Positions 1 to 7,026 of a DNA stretch of 9,987 bases are shown piece by piece. Positions within the stretch are counted from its first letter, which is position 1; the number at the start of each line of letters is the position of its first letter. The translations under genes and the position numbers were made by a program. Under the pieces are notes generated by a model. The model was not told the origin of the DNA. It made no database searches and saw only the letters and a program-made list of their open reading frames with translations. Origin of the DNA: BMS3ABIN04 sp965554225 (GTDB lineage Bacteria > Bacteroidota > Ignavibacteria > Ignavibacteriales > Melioribacteraceae); the NCBI GenBank assembly GCA_965554225.1, contig CBEVZC010000114.1, positions 1 through 9,987 on the forward strand, given 5' to 3'.

Positions 1-1
1 C

Positions 2-1243
2 TCGATTGAAGAACCTGACAAAAAGAATCCCAGTGAACTATTTATGTTCGAGGTAAAAAGAAGAAATGATCTAATTAATAAAAATAAGAGAATCTCTGAT
101 GTAGAAAATACTTTACTGCTTGCCGCTGATCAGTTTGTTGTAAGAAGGGACAAACAATTAAAAACAATAATTGCCGGTTACCATTGGTTTGGTGATTGGG
201 GAAGAGATACAATGATTTCCCTACCCGGCTTAACGTTAACTACAAAAAGATTTGAAGACGCAAAAAAAATATTAAAGTCGTTTACAAATTATATTGATAA
301 AGGAATGCTTCCAAACCGATTTCCAGATAACGATGAACCACTTGAATATAATACTGTTGATGCAACTCTCTGGTATTTTATTGCGATCTATTATTTTTAT
401 TTAGAAACAAAAGATAAGAAGTTTGTTCTAGATTATTTATTTCCTAAACTTAAAAATATAATTGAATGGCATGAAAAAGGAACGCGTTATAATATTAGCG
501 AGGATACAGATGGATTACTTTACTCAGGAGAGGACGGAGTTCAGCTAACATGGATGGATGCAAAGGTTGGCGATTGGGTTGTTACACCAAGGAAAGGGAA
601 AGCTGTTGAAATAAATTCCTTATGGTTTAACGTAATAAAAATAATGGGATTCTTTGCCAAAGAATTGAACAATAATGCTGAAGTAACTTATTTTGAAAAC
701 AAAAGTAAAATCATTAAAAAATCATTTAATGAAAAATTTTGGAATCCGAAGGGAGAATACTTATTTGATGTAATTAGTAATCATTACAATGATCCTTCTG
801 TAAGACCAAATCAATTGTTTGCACTTAGTCTTCCGTTTCCTCTTATTACCAAGAACAAAGGTAAAAAAATATTAAGGCTTGTTAAAAAAGAATTATTAAC
901 ACCTTTCGGATTGAGAAGTCTCTCCCCGCAAGATTCAAACTATAAGGGAATTTACAAGGGCGATCAATATTCTCGGGATGGGGCTTACCATCAAGGAACA
1001 GTATGGTCATGGCTTATTGGAGCTTATGCTGACGCACTTTATTATGTCTATGGAACAGAAGCAAAAAATAAAATTCAAAATGTTATTCCCGAGATGCTTA
1101 CGCATTTATCAGAAGCATGTATCGGTACAGTATCAGAAATATTTGATGGAGATAAACCTCACACAGCAAAAGGGGCAATTGCACAAGCGTGGAGTGTTGC
1201 TGAATTATTAAGGGTCTACAAAAAATATAATGTGGGAAAATGA
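2..1243 (+). CDS. Glycogen debranching enzyme (amylo-alpha-1,6-glucosidase), C-terminal part, 5' end outside window
   Basis: Hydrolyses the alpha-1,6 branch glucose of glycogen in the cytoplasm. The frame is open from base 2, so the Met at 44 is internal and the gene starts upstream. Prokaryotic members of this family are usually about 650 aa with an N-terminal GDE_N domain, so roughly 240 residues are probably missing here. The visible part is the (alpha/alpha)6-barrel GDE_C domain. Signature stretches are GDWGRDTMISLPGL, LTWMDAK (Asp codon 557-559, the likely catalytic acid), DGAYHQGTVWSW, and VSEIFDGDKPH followed by KGAIAQAWSVAELLR (Glu codon 1136-1138, the likely second catalytic residue). 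The C-terminus is complete. Its stop overlaps the next start by 4 nt (ATGA), so it is probably co-transcribed and translationally coupled with the channel gene. Family assignment is secure; the exact substrate (glycogen or limit dextrin) is inferred from the family. Confidence 0.93.
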   Translation, partial: SIEEPDKKNPSELFMFEVKRRNDLINKNKRISDVENTLLLAADQFVVRRDKQLKTIIAGYHWFGDWGRDTMISLPGLTLTTKRFEDAKKILKSFTNYIDKGMLPNRFPDNDEPLEYNTVDATLWYFIAIYYFYLETKDKKFVLDYLFPKLKNIIEWHEKGTRYNISEDTDGLLYSGEDGVQLTWMDAKVGDWVVTPRKGKAVEINSLWFNVIKIMGFFAKELNNNAEVTYFENKSKIIKKSFNEKFWNPKGEYLFDVISNHYNDPSVRPNQLFALSLPFPLITKNKGKKILRLVKKELLTPFGLRSLSPQDSNYKGIYKGDQYSRDGAYHQGTVWSWLIGAYADALYYVYGTEAKNKIQNVIPEMLTHLSEACIGTVSEIFDGDKPHTAKGAIAQAWSVAELLRVYKKYNVGK

Positions 1244-2034
1244 TTAGTTCATTTAAAAAACATTATCCCGAATATTTAATGGAAGCTCTTGAACTTGGTC
1301 TGTTTATGATTTCTGCAGGCGTGTTTGTTTCTTTAATTGAACATAATGGTTCCATAGTTAAAGAATTCATTCCCAATTCACAAATAAGATTAGTTTTAAT
1401 TGGAATTATAATGGGACTGACTGCGATACTTCTAATCAACTCAAAATTTGGGAAACGATCCGGTGCACATATGAATCCCGCATTGACTTTAACATTTTAC
1501 AGACTTGGTAAAATAAAATTTTGGGACGCAACTTTTTATGTCCTATTTCAGTTTATCGGTGGAACGATAGGTGTTTATATTACTTATTTGTTTTTTGGAA
1601 AAGAGTTTGCAGATCCACCAGTGAATTATGTTATAACAATACCGATAAAAAATTCAATAGCAATTCCATTTTTAGCTGAAGCTTTTATGTCGTTTTTATT
1701 AATGGCAATGGTGTTGTTCATTACTAACAAAGCGAATTTGGCTAAATATATCGGAGTAATAGCTGGGATTATGCTCGCAATTTTTATTTCAGTGGAAGCG
1801 CCGATATCGGGAATGAGCATTAATCCCGCAAGATCATTTGCCTCTGCATTTCCATCAAACATTTGGACTGCATTCTGGATTTACTTAACGGCACCGCCAA
1901 TTGGAATGCTGCTTGCGGCTCAACTATATATTGTAACAAAAGGTAAAAAAAATATTATATGCGCAAAGTTAAATCATGATAATAAAGTTCGGTGCATATT
2001 TAATTGTGGATATAAAAATTCAATTAAAGGATAA
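1240..2034 (+). CDS. MIP-family channel (aquaporin-like), with a C-terminal Cys/His tail
   Basis: A 264-aa inner-membrane channel of the major intrinsic protein family, with about six hydrophobic helices. Both pore signatures are present: MNPAL (Asn79-Pro80-Ala81) and INPARS (Asn195-Pro196-Ala197). Arg198 supplies the selectivity-filter arginine. Ser follows it rather than the Asp of GlpF-type glycerol facilitators, which favours a water channel, but small neutral solutes cannot be excluded. The start is fixed by the ATGA overlap with the debranching enzyme. After the last helix there is a short cytoplasmic tail with C241-x4-H246-x5-C252-x3-C256, a possible metal or redox site that standard aquaporins lack. 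The GMC oxidoreductase starts 13 nt downstream. The channel might export or balance water or a polyol linked to sugar metabolism; that link is inferred from context only. Confidence 0.9.
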   Translation: MISSFKKHYPEYLMEALELGLFMISAGVFVSLIEHNGSIVKEFIPNSQIRLVLIGIIMGLTAILLINSKFGKRSGAHMNPALTLTFYRLGKIKFWDATFYVLFQFIGGTIGVYITYLFFGKEFADPPVNYVITIPIKNSIAIPFLAEAFMSFLLMAMVLFITNKANLAKYIGVIAGIMLAIFISVEAPISGMSINPARSFASAFPSNIWTAFWIYLTAPPIGMLLAAQLYIVTKGKKNIICAKLNHDNKVRCIFNCGYKNSIKG

Positions 2035-2047
2035 TAAGGAAGAGGAA

Positions 2048-3586
2048 ATGGAAAATCATTTTGATATTATAATCATTGGAACAGGTGCCGGTGGAGGCAC
2101 ATTAGCATATAAACTTGCTTCAAGCGGAAAAAAAATATTGATATTTGAGCGCGGTTCATTCCTGCCAAGAGAAAAGGAAAATTGGGACACAAAAGAAGTT
2201 TTTCAAAACGAACGTTATCACACAAAAGAAATTTGGTATGATAAGGACGGAAAAGAACTTCATCCGGGAACAGGTTATTGGGTTGGTGGTAATACTAAGG
2301 TTTACGGTGCCGCCCTTTTCAGACTGCGTGAAAGAGATTTTGAAAAAGTAATTCACAAAGGCGGAATCTCTCCGGAATGGGAATTAAAGTATAATGATTT
2401 TGAACCGTATTACTCTGAAGCGGAAAAGCTTTATCACGTTCACGGCAAACAAGGACTCGACCCAACGGAACCTTGTAGAAGCTCTGATTATCTTTATGAA
2501 AAAGTTCCGCATGAACCAAGAATTCAAGAAGTACATAATGATTTAGCAAATAAAGGTTTTAATCCTTTTTATGTTCCACTCGGAATTAAATTAAACGAGC
2601 CAAACGATATGCTAAGCGAATGTATCCGATGCGATACTTGTGATGGTTTTCCATGCCTTGTTAATGCAAAAGCAGATTCTGATATGGTAGGTGTACGACC
2701 GGCTATTAAATATCCTAACGTTACTTTAATAACTAACGCAAAAGTAAATAAAATTTTAACTGATGAATCAGGTAAGAAAGTTATAAGTATTGAAACAGAA
2801 ATAGAAGGCAAAATGGAAAGCTTTTCAGCAGATATTTATGCTTTGTGTGCAGGTGCAATAAATTCCGCTGCGCTGCTGTTAAAATCTGCAAATAACAATC
2901 ACCCAAATGGACTTGCAAATAGTTCAGATCAGGTCGGAAGAAATTTTATGAAACATCAAAATGGAGCGATACTTGGCTTATCCAAGAAACCTAATCCAAC
3001 TATATTTCAAAAGACTTTAGGGATTAATGATTTTTACTGGGGCGAGGAAGGTTTTGAATTCCCCATGGGTCACGTTCAGCTCTTAGGCAAAGCAAATAAG
3101 GAAATGTTAAAAGGGGATGCACCTGCGTTCACTCCTGATATTGCATTAGATGAAATGGCGAAACACTCAATTGATTGGTGGTTAACAGCCGAAGATTTGC
3201 CCGATCCCAATAATCGAGTAGCACTTAAAAACGGAAGTATTCAATTAAGTTATACTGATAATAATACAGAAGCTTATGACCGCCTATTAAAAAGATGGAC
3301 GGAAGTTCTTAAATCGATTGATTGCGGAGAGAAGATAATTCCTTGCTCAATATACTTAAAGAAGAAAATCCCTTTGGAAGGGGTGGCACATCAAGTTGGG
3401 ACTTGCAGATTTGGGAGCGACCCTAATAATAGTGTGTTGGACCTAAATTGCAAGACACACGATTTAGACAACCTCTATCTTGTTGATGGAAGTTTTTTCC
3501 CTTCAAGTGCCGCTGTTAATCCATCGCTTACAATTATGGCTAATGCGTTACGTGTAGGTGAACATATAATTGACAAAATGAAATAA
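2048..3586 (+). CDS. GMC-family FAD-dependent oxidoreductase with a four-cysteine cluster
   Basis: A 512-aa flavoprotein of the glucose-methanol-choline family, which oxidises alcohols or sugars to carbonyls. The ATG at 2048 is preferred because AAGGAAGAGG lies just upstream and the FAD-binding fold starts at once; an in-frame ATG at 1976 lies inside the channel gene. Visible are the Rossmann motif GTGAGGG (Gly11, Gly13, Gly16), the ribose-binding Glu34 in IFERG, GTGYWVGGNTKVYG, and the C-terminal GMC_oxred_C block with the active-site His448 (AHQVGTCRFG) and Asn491 (AVNPSLTIMA). Residues 192-203 carry C-x2-C-x2-C-x4-C, which could hold an Fe-S cluster or pass electrons on. There is no signal peptide or Tat motif, so it is probably cytoplasmic. 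The substrate cannot be read from sequence; a glucose-derived sugar or polyol is plausible given the glycogen neighbours. Confidence 0.9.
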   Translation: MENHFDIIIIGTGAGGGTLAYKLASSGKKILIFERGSFLPREKENWDTKEVFQNERYHTKEIWYDKDGKELHPGTGYWVGGNTKVYGAALFRLRERDFEKVIHKGGISPEWELKYNDFEPYYSEAEKLYHVHGKQGLDPTEPCRSSDYLYEKVPHEPRIQEVHNDLANKGFNPFYVPLGIKLNEPNDMLSECIRCDTCDGFPCLVNAKADSDMVGVRPAIKYPNVTLITNAKVNKILTDESGKKVISIETEIEGKMESFSADIYALCAGAINSAALLLKSANNNHPNGLANSSDQVGRNFMKHQNGAILGLSKKPNPTIFQKTLGINDFYWGEEGFEFPMGHVQLLGKANKEMLKGDAPAFTPDIALDEMAKHSIDWWLTAEDLPDPNNRVALKNGSIQLSYTDNNTEAYDRLLKRWTEVLKSIDCGEKIIPCSIYLKKKIPLEGVAHQVGTCRFGSDPNNSVLDLNCKTHDLDNLYLVDGSFFPSSAAVNPSLTIMANALRVGEHIIDKMK

Positions 3587-3601
3587 GATAAAGAATTATT
3601 A

Positions 3602-3859
3602 ATGAAAGATACGAATTCAAATTATTCAAAAATACTTGATCGTTGGGATCGGCCGGATAAAAAACTACGGTTAAAGATTCTCCAAAGCAAAATTTCAATT
3701 GGGGTTTGGGTTTATTCGTTATCCAAAGACAGTTTGTTTCTTAGTTTACTTTTATCTTCTTTCAGAGGGCAGAACGAGTATTTGAGAACTATCAATAAAT
3801 TATTATTTAAAAGTAGGAAAGAATTTTTATTGAGCAAAATTACGATGCCGTATGAATAA
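3602..3859 (+). CDS. Small basic protein of unknown function (85 aa)
   Basis: I do not recognise a family. The protein starts with a polar, charged segment (SNYSKILDRWDRPDKK). A hydrophobic stretch of about 20 residues follows (around residues 32-52, GVWVYSLSKDSLFLSLLLSS), then a lysine/leucine-rich tail. It is probably an alpha-helical protein; the middle helix is too polar for a confident membrane call. It starts 16 nt after the GMC stop with no clear ribosome binding site, and its last 8 nt overlap the start of the subtilisin-like protease, so the two are likely translationally coupled. The position directly before the protease would suit a partner, inhibitor or substrate adaptor, but nothing in the sequence proves that. 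It is believed real because it fills the only gap in a tight operon. Confidence 0.6.
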   Translation: MKDTNSNYSKILDRWDRPDKKLRLKILQSKISIGVWVYSLSKDSLFLSLLLSSFRGQNEYLRTINKLLFKSRKEFLLSKITMPYE

Positions 3860-5501
3860 AGCAAAAATTGAATTTTGTCCCTTCTGTGCAGAAGAAAATA
3901 TTTTAATAAAAGATTTGGATGTTTCCGGTAATAAAGAGTTGCTTGAAAAATTATTTAGCATTAATAATAATTGGAAAACTGAAAATGGAATTTGTGCCCG
4001 GTGTGTCGATCGTTTTGATGTTGAAATCTTACGTGAAGAAAATCTTTTACCGGATGATTCACAATTAAATATTACTACATTCCAAAATTATATCATTCCG
4101 CCAACAGCGTGGCGGTTAAATGCCGATCAAAGATTAAACGGCAGTGGAATTACGATTTGCTTTATAGATAGCGGTTTTTATCTTCATCCCGATCTTGGAA
4201 AACCCAAGAACAGAATTCTTAAAATTGTTGATGTTACAGACGAACAAAGGAGCGAAAAGTATTTTGTAGAGCCCCACAATGAAAGCTGGCATGGAACAAT
4301 GACTTCTTGCGTTTGTGCAGGGAATGGGTTTTTATCAAACAATTTTTATCGCGGGATCGCAAGCCATGCAAATCTTGTTTTAATAAAAGTATGGGATAAG
4401 AATGGAATATCTACCGCTAACATTGCGAAAGGAATTCGATGGGCTATTAATAACAAAGAAAAGTATAATATTAGAATTATCAACATATCTGTAACCGATG
4501 ATGATGAAATTCCATACAAGGAGAGTGAAGTTGATTTCGCAGCCGAAGAAGCAATTGACAAAGGAATAATAGTAGTTGCCGCCGTTGGGAATGATATAGG
4601 TGCAAAAATTAAAGCACCGGCAAGTTCTCCTAATGTTATTTCTGTTGGCGGAATTGATGATCATAATTCAATAAATCCGAATATTTATTCTCTCTATCAT
4701 TCAACCTTTGGAACAACAATAGACGGTATTCAAAAACCAGATCTTATAGCACCAGCTATATGGATTGCTGCGCCAATATTACCCGATTCAAACGAACATA
4801 AAGAAGCTAAGAAGCTTTTTGCTCTTCTCTCACTTAAAGATGATATACTGATTGATGAATTTCAAAAACTTAAGAATGAAATCGATTTAGAAATTGATGA
4901 TATTCAATTCAACAGTTTAGAAAAAATTAAAGATGTTATAAATAACAAAATAAAAAATAAAAAATATTTAACTCCCGATTATATGCACGTTGACGGCACC
5001 TCATTTGCTGCGCCGATTGTATGTTCAATTATTGCGCAGATGCTTGAAACAAATCCGGAACTAACGGTTGCAGCAGTTAGAGAAATTTTACTTACTACTG
5101 CGTTGCGTATAAAAAATGTTGATATAAAAAGGCAAGGCTTCGGAATAGTGAATGCTAAAGCCGCTATTGCGAAAACAATTAAGGAAAACCACAAGTTTAA
5201 TGAAGATATAAAAAGATCCCCGATTGTTGATAGAATAGAGAATAAGATTGATTTTATTTATCACAACCATTATGCGAACAGCGTAATACTTGTAGGGGAT
5301 ATGAACGGATGGTCTAGTAAAGGATTTATTTTTACTAAAGAGAGCTATGGATATTGGAAATGTACACTTCCACTTTTGCCGAATGGTATTTACAAATATA
5401 AATATTTAGTTGACGGAACTAAATGGATTGCTGATCCTCTAAATGCATTTAAAGAAGATGATGGCTACAACGGTTTAAACAGTAAATTAATTATGGAATG
5501 A
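3852..5501 (+). CDS. Subtilisin-like serine protease (S8) with N-terminal zinc-ribbon-like region and C-terminal glycogen-binding domain
   Basis: A 549-aa endopeptidase. Residues 1-56 carry C9-P-F-C12 and C48-A-R-C51, a zinc-ribbon-like pair. The S8 domain (about 85-440) has the full catalytic set: Asp106 in CFIDSGF, His147 in WHGTMTS, oxyanion Asn247 in AAVGND and Ser384 in DGTSFAAP. Between PDLIAPA (296-302) and the catalytic Ser there is a highly charged, probably helical insert (about 310-378) much longer than in plain subtilisins. Residues 464-549 match the AMPK-beta/CBM48 glycogen-binding fold: GDMNGWS (Trp487), GYWK (Trp502), YKYKYLVDG and KWIADP (Trp525), then a GLNSKL end. No signal peptide is seen, so it probably works in the cytoplasm, possibly tethered to glycogen. 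The start overlaps the 85-aa gene by 8 nt. The domain calls are strong; the substrate is unknown. Confidence 0.9.
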   Translation: MNKAKIEFCPFCAEENILIKDLDVSGNKELLEKLFSINNNWKTENGICARCVDRFDVEILREENLLPDDSQLNITTFQNYIIPPTAWRLNADQRLNGSGITICFIDSGFYLHPDLGKPKNRILKIVDVTDEQRSEKYFVEPHNESWHGTMTSCVCAGNGFLSNNFYRGIASHANLVLIKVWDKNGISTANIAKGIRWAINNKEKYNIRIINISVTDDDEIPYKESEVDFAAEEAIDKGIIVVAAVGNDIGAKIKAPASSPNVISVGGIDDHNSINPNIYSLYHSTFGTTIDGIQKPDLIAPAIWIAAPILPDSNEHKEAKKLFALLSLKDDILIDEFQKLKNEIDLEIDDIQFNSLEKIKDVINNKIKNKKYLTPDYMHVDGTSFAAPIVCSIIAQMLETNPELTVAAVREILLTTALRIKNVDIKRQGFGIVNAKAAIAKTIKENHKFNEDIKRSPIVDRIENKIDFIYHNHYANSVILVGDMNGWSSKGFIFTKESYGYWKCTLPLLPNGIYKYKYLVDGTKWIADPLNAFKEDDGYNGLNSKLIME

Positions 5502-5507
5502 CAGAAA

Positions 5508-6512
5508 ATGAAAATGATCAGATTATTAAACACGGTTTTTTTAATAATAATAATATTAGTGAATTTATCTTTTTCTCAACCGAAAATTGTAAGTGTAGAA
5601 TCGGTTGGAATAACTGTCTCGGATTTGGAAGTGATACTTCCATTTTACACAAATGTTCTTCATTTCGAAATATTATCCGATGATACAATTAACTGCAGTA
5701 ATTATAGCAAACTTATGAACTATCAAAATTCAATTGTTAGGATTGCCAAATTAAAATTAGGTAATGAAAAAATTAAGCTAATTGATTTTATAAATGATAA
5801 TAGTAAGCCTTTCCCAAACGATTCAAGAAGCAATGACTTGTGGTTTCAACATATAGCAATTATTACAAGTAATATGGATAGAGCATATAAATGGTTGATG
5901 AATAATAAAGTAAATAAAATCTCAGAAGAGCCGCAAAGACTGCCAGATTGGAACAAAATTGCTGGAGGTATAAAGGCTTTTTATTTTAAAGATCCGGACG
6001 GACATCCGCTCGAAATTCTTGAATTTCCGACCGGTAAAGGGAACAAGAAATGGCATAAAAAAACGAAAAAACTCTTCCTTGGGATAGATCATACTGCAAT
6101 TGCTGTTTCTAATACAGAAGAAAGTTTGAAGTTTTATCAAAATATTTTAGGAATGAGAGTTGGCGGCAAAAGTGAAAATTATGGTATTGAACAGTCAAAA
6201 TTAAATAATGTGGCAGATGCTCATTTAGAAATAACCGGTCTTATAACAGATTCAGGACCTGGAATAGAATTTTTAGAATATCTTAGTCCCCGGAATGGAA
6301 GATCTTATCCCTCTGATGCAAAGTCCACTGATCTTATCCATTGGGTGGTTGAAGTATCAATTCAAGGAAGCATTGATTCTCTATATAGCAAAATCATTAC
6401 TAAGGGCTATAAAACTTATTCAACTGTAATGAATGAATTTGATCAAAGGCATTTTAATTCTGCTTTTATTGTATTAGATCCGAATGGACATAGGTTGTTA
6501 ATTACAAAATGA
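5508..6512 (+). CDS. Exported protein with two VOC (glyoxalase/dioxygenase-like) domains
   Basis: A 334-aa protein with four beta-alpha-beta-beta-beta modules forming two vicinal-oxygen-chelate domains (about 28-180 and 190-334). The N-terminus is a clear export signal: two Lys/Arg residues, a hydrophobic run of Ile/Leu/Val and a likely cleavage or lipid-free end near LSFS-Q24. It should therefore be periplasmic or secreted, unlike the preceding protease. The ATG at 5508 follows the protease stop by 6 nt; the ATG at 5514 is an alternative. The usual first metal-ligand His is Gly in domain 1 (SVESVGITVSD), which keeps a His (WFQHIAI) and a Glu (HPLEILEF). Domain 2 keeps His (GIDHTAIAV), Glu (IEFLEYL) and His (LIHWVVEV) but ends GHRLLIT, lacking the last acidic ligand. 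It may be a metal-dependent lyase, isomerase or dioxygenase, or a binding protein. The substrate is unknown. Confidence 0.85.
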   Translation: MKMIRLLNTVFLIIIILVNLSFSQPKIVSVESVGITVSDLEVILPFYTNVLHFEILSDDTINCSNYSKLMNYQNSIVRIAKLKLGNEKIKLIDFINDNSKPFPNDSRSNDLWFQHIAIITSNMDRAYKWLMNNKVNKISEEPQRLPDWNKIAGGIKAFYFKDPDGHPLEILEFPTGKGNKKWHKKTKKLFLGIDHTAIAVSNTEESLKFYQNILGMRVGGKSENYGIEQSKLNNVADAHLEITGLITDSGPGIEFLEYLSPRNGRSYPSDAKSTDLIHWVVEVSIQGSIDSLYSKIITKGYKTYSTVMNEFDQRHFNSAFIVLDPNGHRLLITK

Positions 6513-6564
6513 AAATATTGAAGGTGAACAAGGTATAATAATTAAATTCGATAATTTTTCTTAG

Positions 6565-6774
6565 ATTAAATTATTTTGCGAGGAAGGACTTTTATCAGCA
6601 ATAATAGAAAGGAGTAATTTTACCAACAATGAGAAAACTTTCAGATTTACAGCAAGAGCAATAAGAGAATATCAAAATTCAAGAAATTATGCACCAACAA
6701 ATGGTAGATCCAAATACCTAGAATCACCTCAACAATTAGCAAATCGACTCATAAATGAATTTGAAATAAAATGA
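6565..6774 (+). pseudogene. Start-less open frame, possible gene remnant
   Basis: A 69-codon open frame runs from just after a TAG at 6562 to a TGA at 6772-6774 with no in-frame ATG or GTG. The translation is protein-like (segments CEEGLLSAIIERSNF, FRFTARAIREYQNSRNY, SPQQLANRLINEFEIK), with a helix-rich, charged C-terminus. An AAGGAG at 6608-6613 lies inside the frame and precedes an ATG at 6630 in another frame that soon stops. It is most simply the 3' end of a gene that lost its front, and it sits at the presumed element side of the tRNA-derived site. I do not recognise the family, and it could be chance in AT-rich DNA. Confidence 0.3.
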
Positions 6775-6816
6775 ATTTTTATCGTACAATACTAAGTAAA
6801 AGAATGTGAATATATA

Positions 6817-6837
6817 TAACACTATTATAACACTTTT
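6817..6837 (+). repeat. Left pair of TAACAC repeats
   Basis: TAACAC occurs at 6817-6822 and again at 6828-6833, 11 nt apart, about one helical turn. The 12-mer TATAACACTTTT (6826-6837) is repeated exactly at 7027-7038 on the other side of the tRNA fragment. The layout resembles integrase arm-type binding sites, which is an inference. Confidence 0.45.
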
Positions 6838-6914
6838 GCACCGAAGATATCGAATATAGCAAGAATAGAGTTGAAAAACGGACTAAATTCAATGTTTTCG
6901 AGGCCCATTTCTTA

Positions 6915-6956
6915 CTTACAAGCAGAGGGTCACAGGTTCGAATCCTGTAGCTCCCA
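6915..6956 (+). tRNA. tRNA-Val(UAC) 3' half fragment, attachment-site-like; not a functional tRNA
   Basis: The stretch reads exactly as the second half of a tRNA: anticodon loop CTTACAA (6915-6921, anticodon TAC at 6917-6919), anticodon 3' stem GCAGA, variable loop GGGTC, T stem ACAGG pairing with CCTGT around the loop TTCGAAT (6937-6943), acceptor 3' strand AGCTCCC and discriminator A (6956). No D arm or matching GGGAGCT acceptor strand lies upstream. The preceding TCTTA (6910-6914) pairs with only three of five bases of the 3' anticodon stem. A break exactly at the anticodon loop is where many tyrosine integrases cross over, so this is best read as an attR-like tRNA end left by an integrative element. 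On that model the native downstream DNA is to the right and the element arm is to the left. Confidence 0.75.
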
Positions 6957-6967
6957 CAAGCATAAAG

Positions 6968-7003
6968 CTTTCTAAAACAACAGTTCAGAAGGTTTTTTGT
7001 TTT
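6968..7003 (+). terminator. Rho-independent terminator after the tRNA-Val fragment
   Basis: CTTTCT pairs with AGAAGG (including a G-U), then after a small internal mismatch AAC pairs with GTT around the loop AACA. T6, G and T4 follow at once. It lies 12 nt after the tRNA 3' end and is probably the original terminator of the tRNA-Val gene. Confidence 0.65.
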
Positions 7004-7026
7004 AAAGATTTTGCCACGAATTCCAC

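Noticed and set aside
44..46. ATG at 44 as the true start of the debranching enzyme
   Set aside because: The frame stays open to the window edge with family-like sequence, and the family needs an N-terminal domain. The gene is cut by the window.
1976..2047. Upstream in-frame ATG giving the GMC oxidoreductase a 24-residue N-terminal extension
   Set aside because: It lies within the channel gene. The ATG at 2048 has a good AAGGAAGAGG site and starts directly at the FAD-binding fold.
5498..5683. Short frame starting in an ATGA overlap with the protease stop
   Set aside because: It overlaps the VOC gene in another frame, has no family features, and the 5508 start gives a proper signal peptide.
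6544..6558. Terminator after the VOC gene (AAATT/AATTT with T-run)
   Set aside because: The stem is five A-T pairs only, too weak to support in such AT-rich DNA.
6915..6956. A complete, functional tRNA-Val gene
   Set aside because: No D arm, 5' acceptor strand or full anticodon stem is present upstream.
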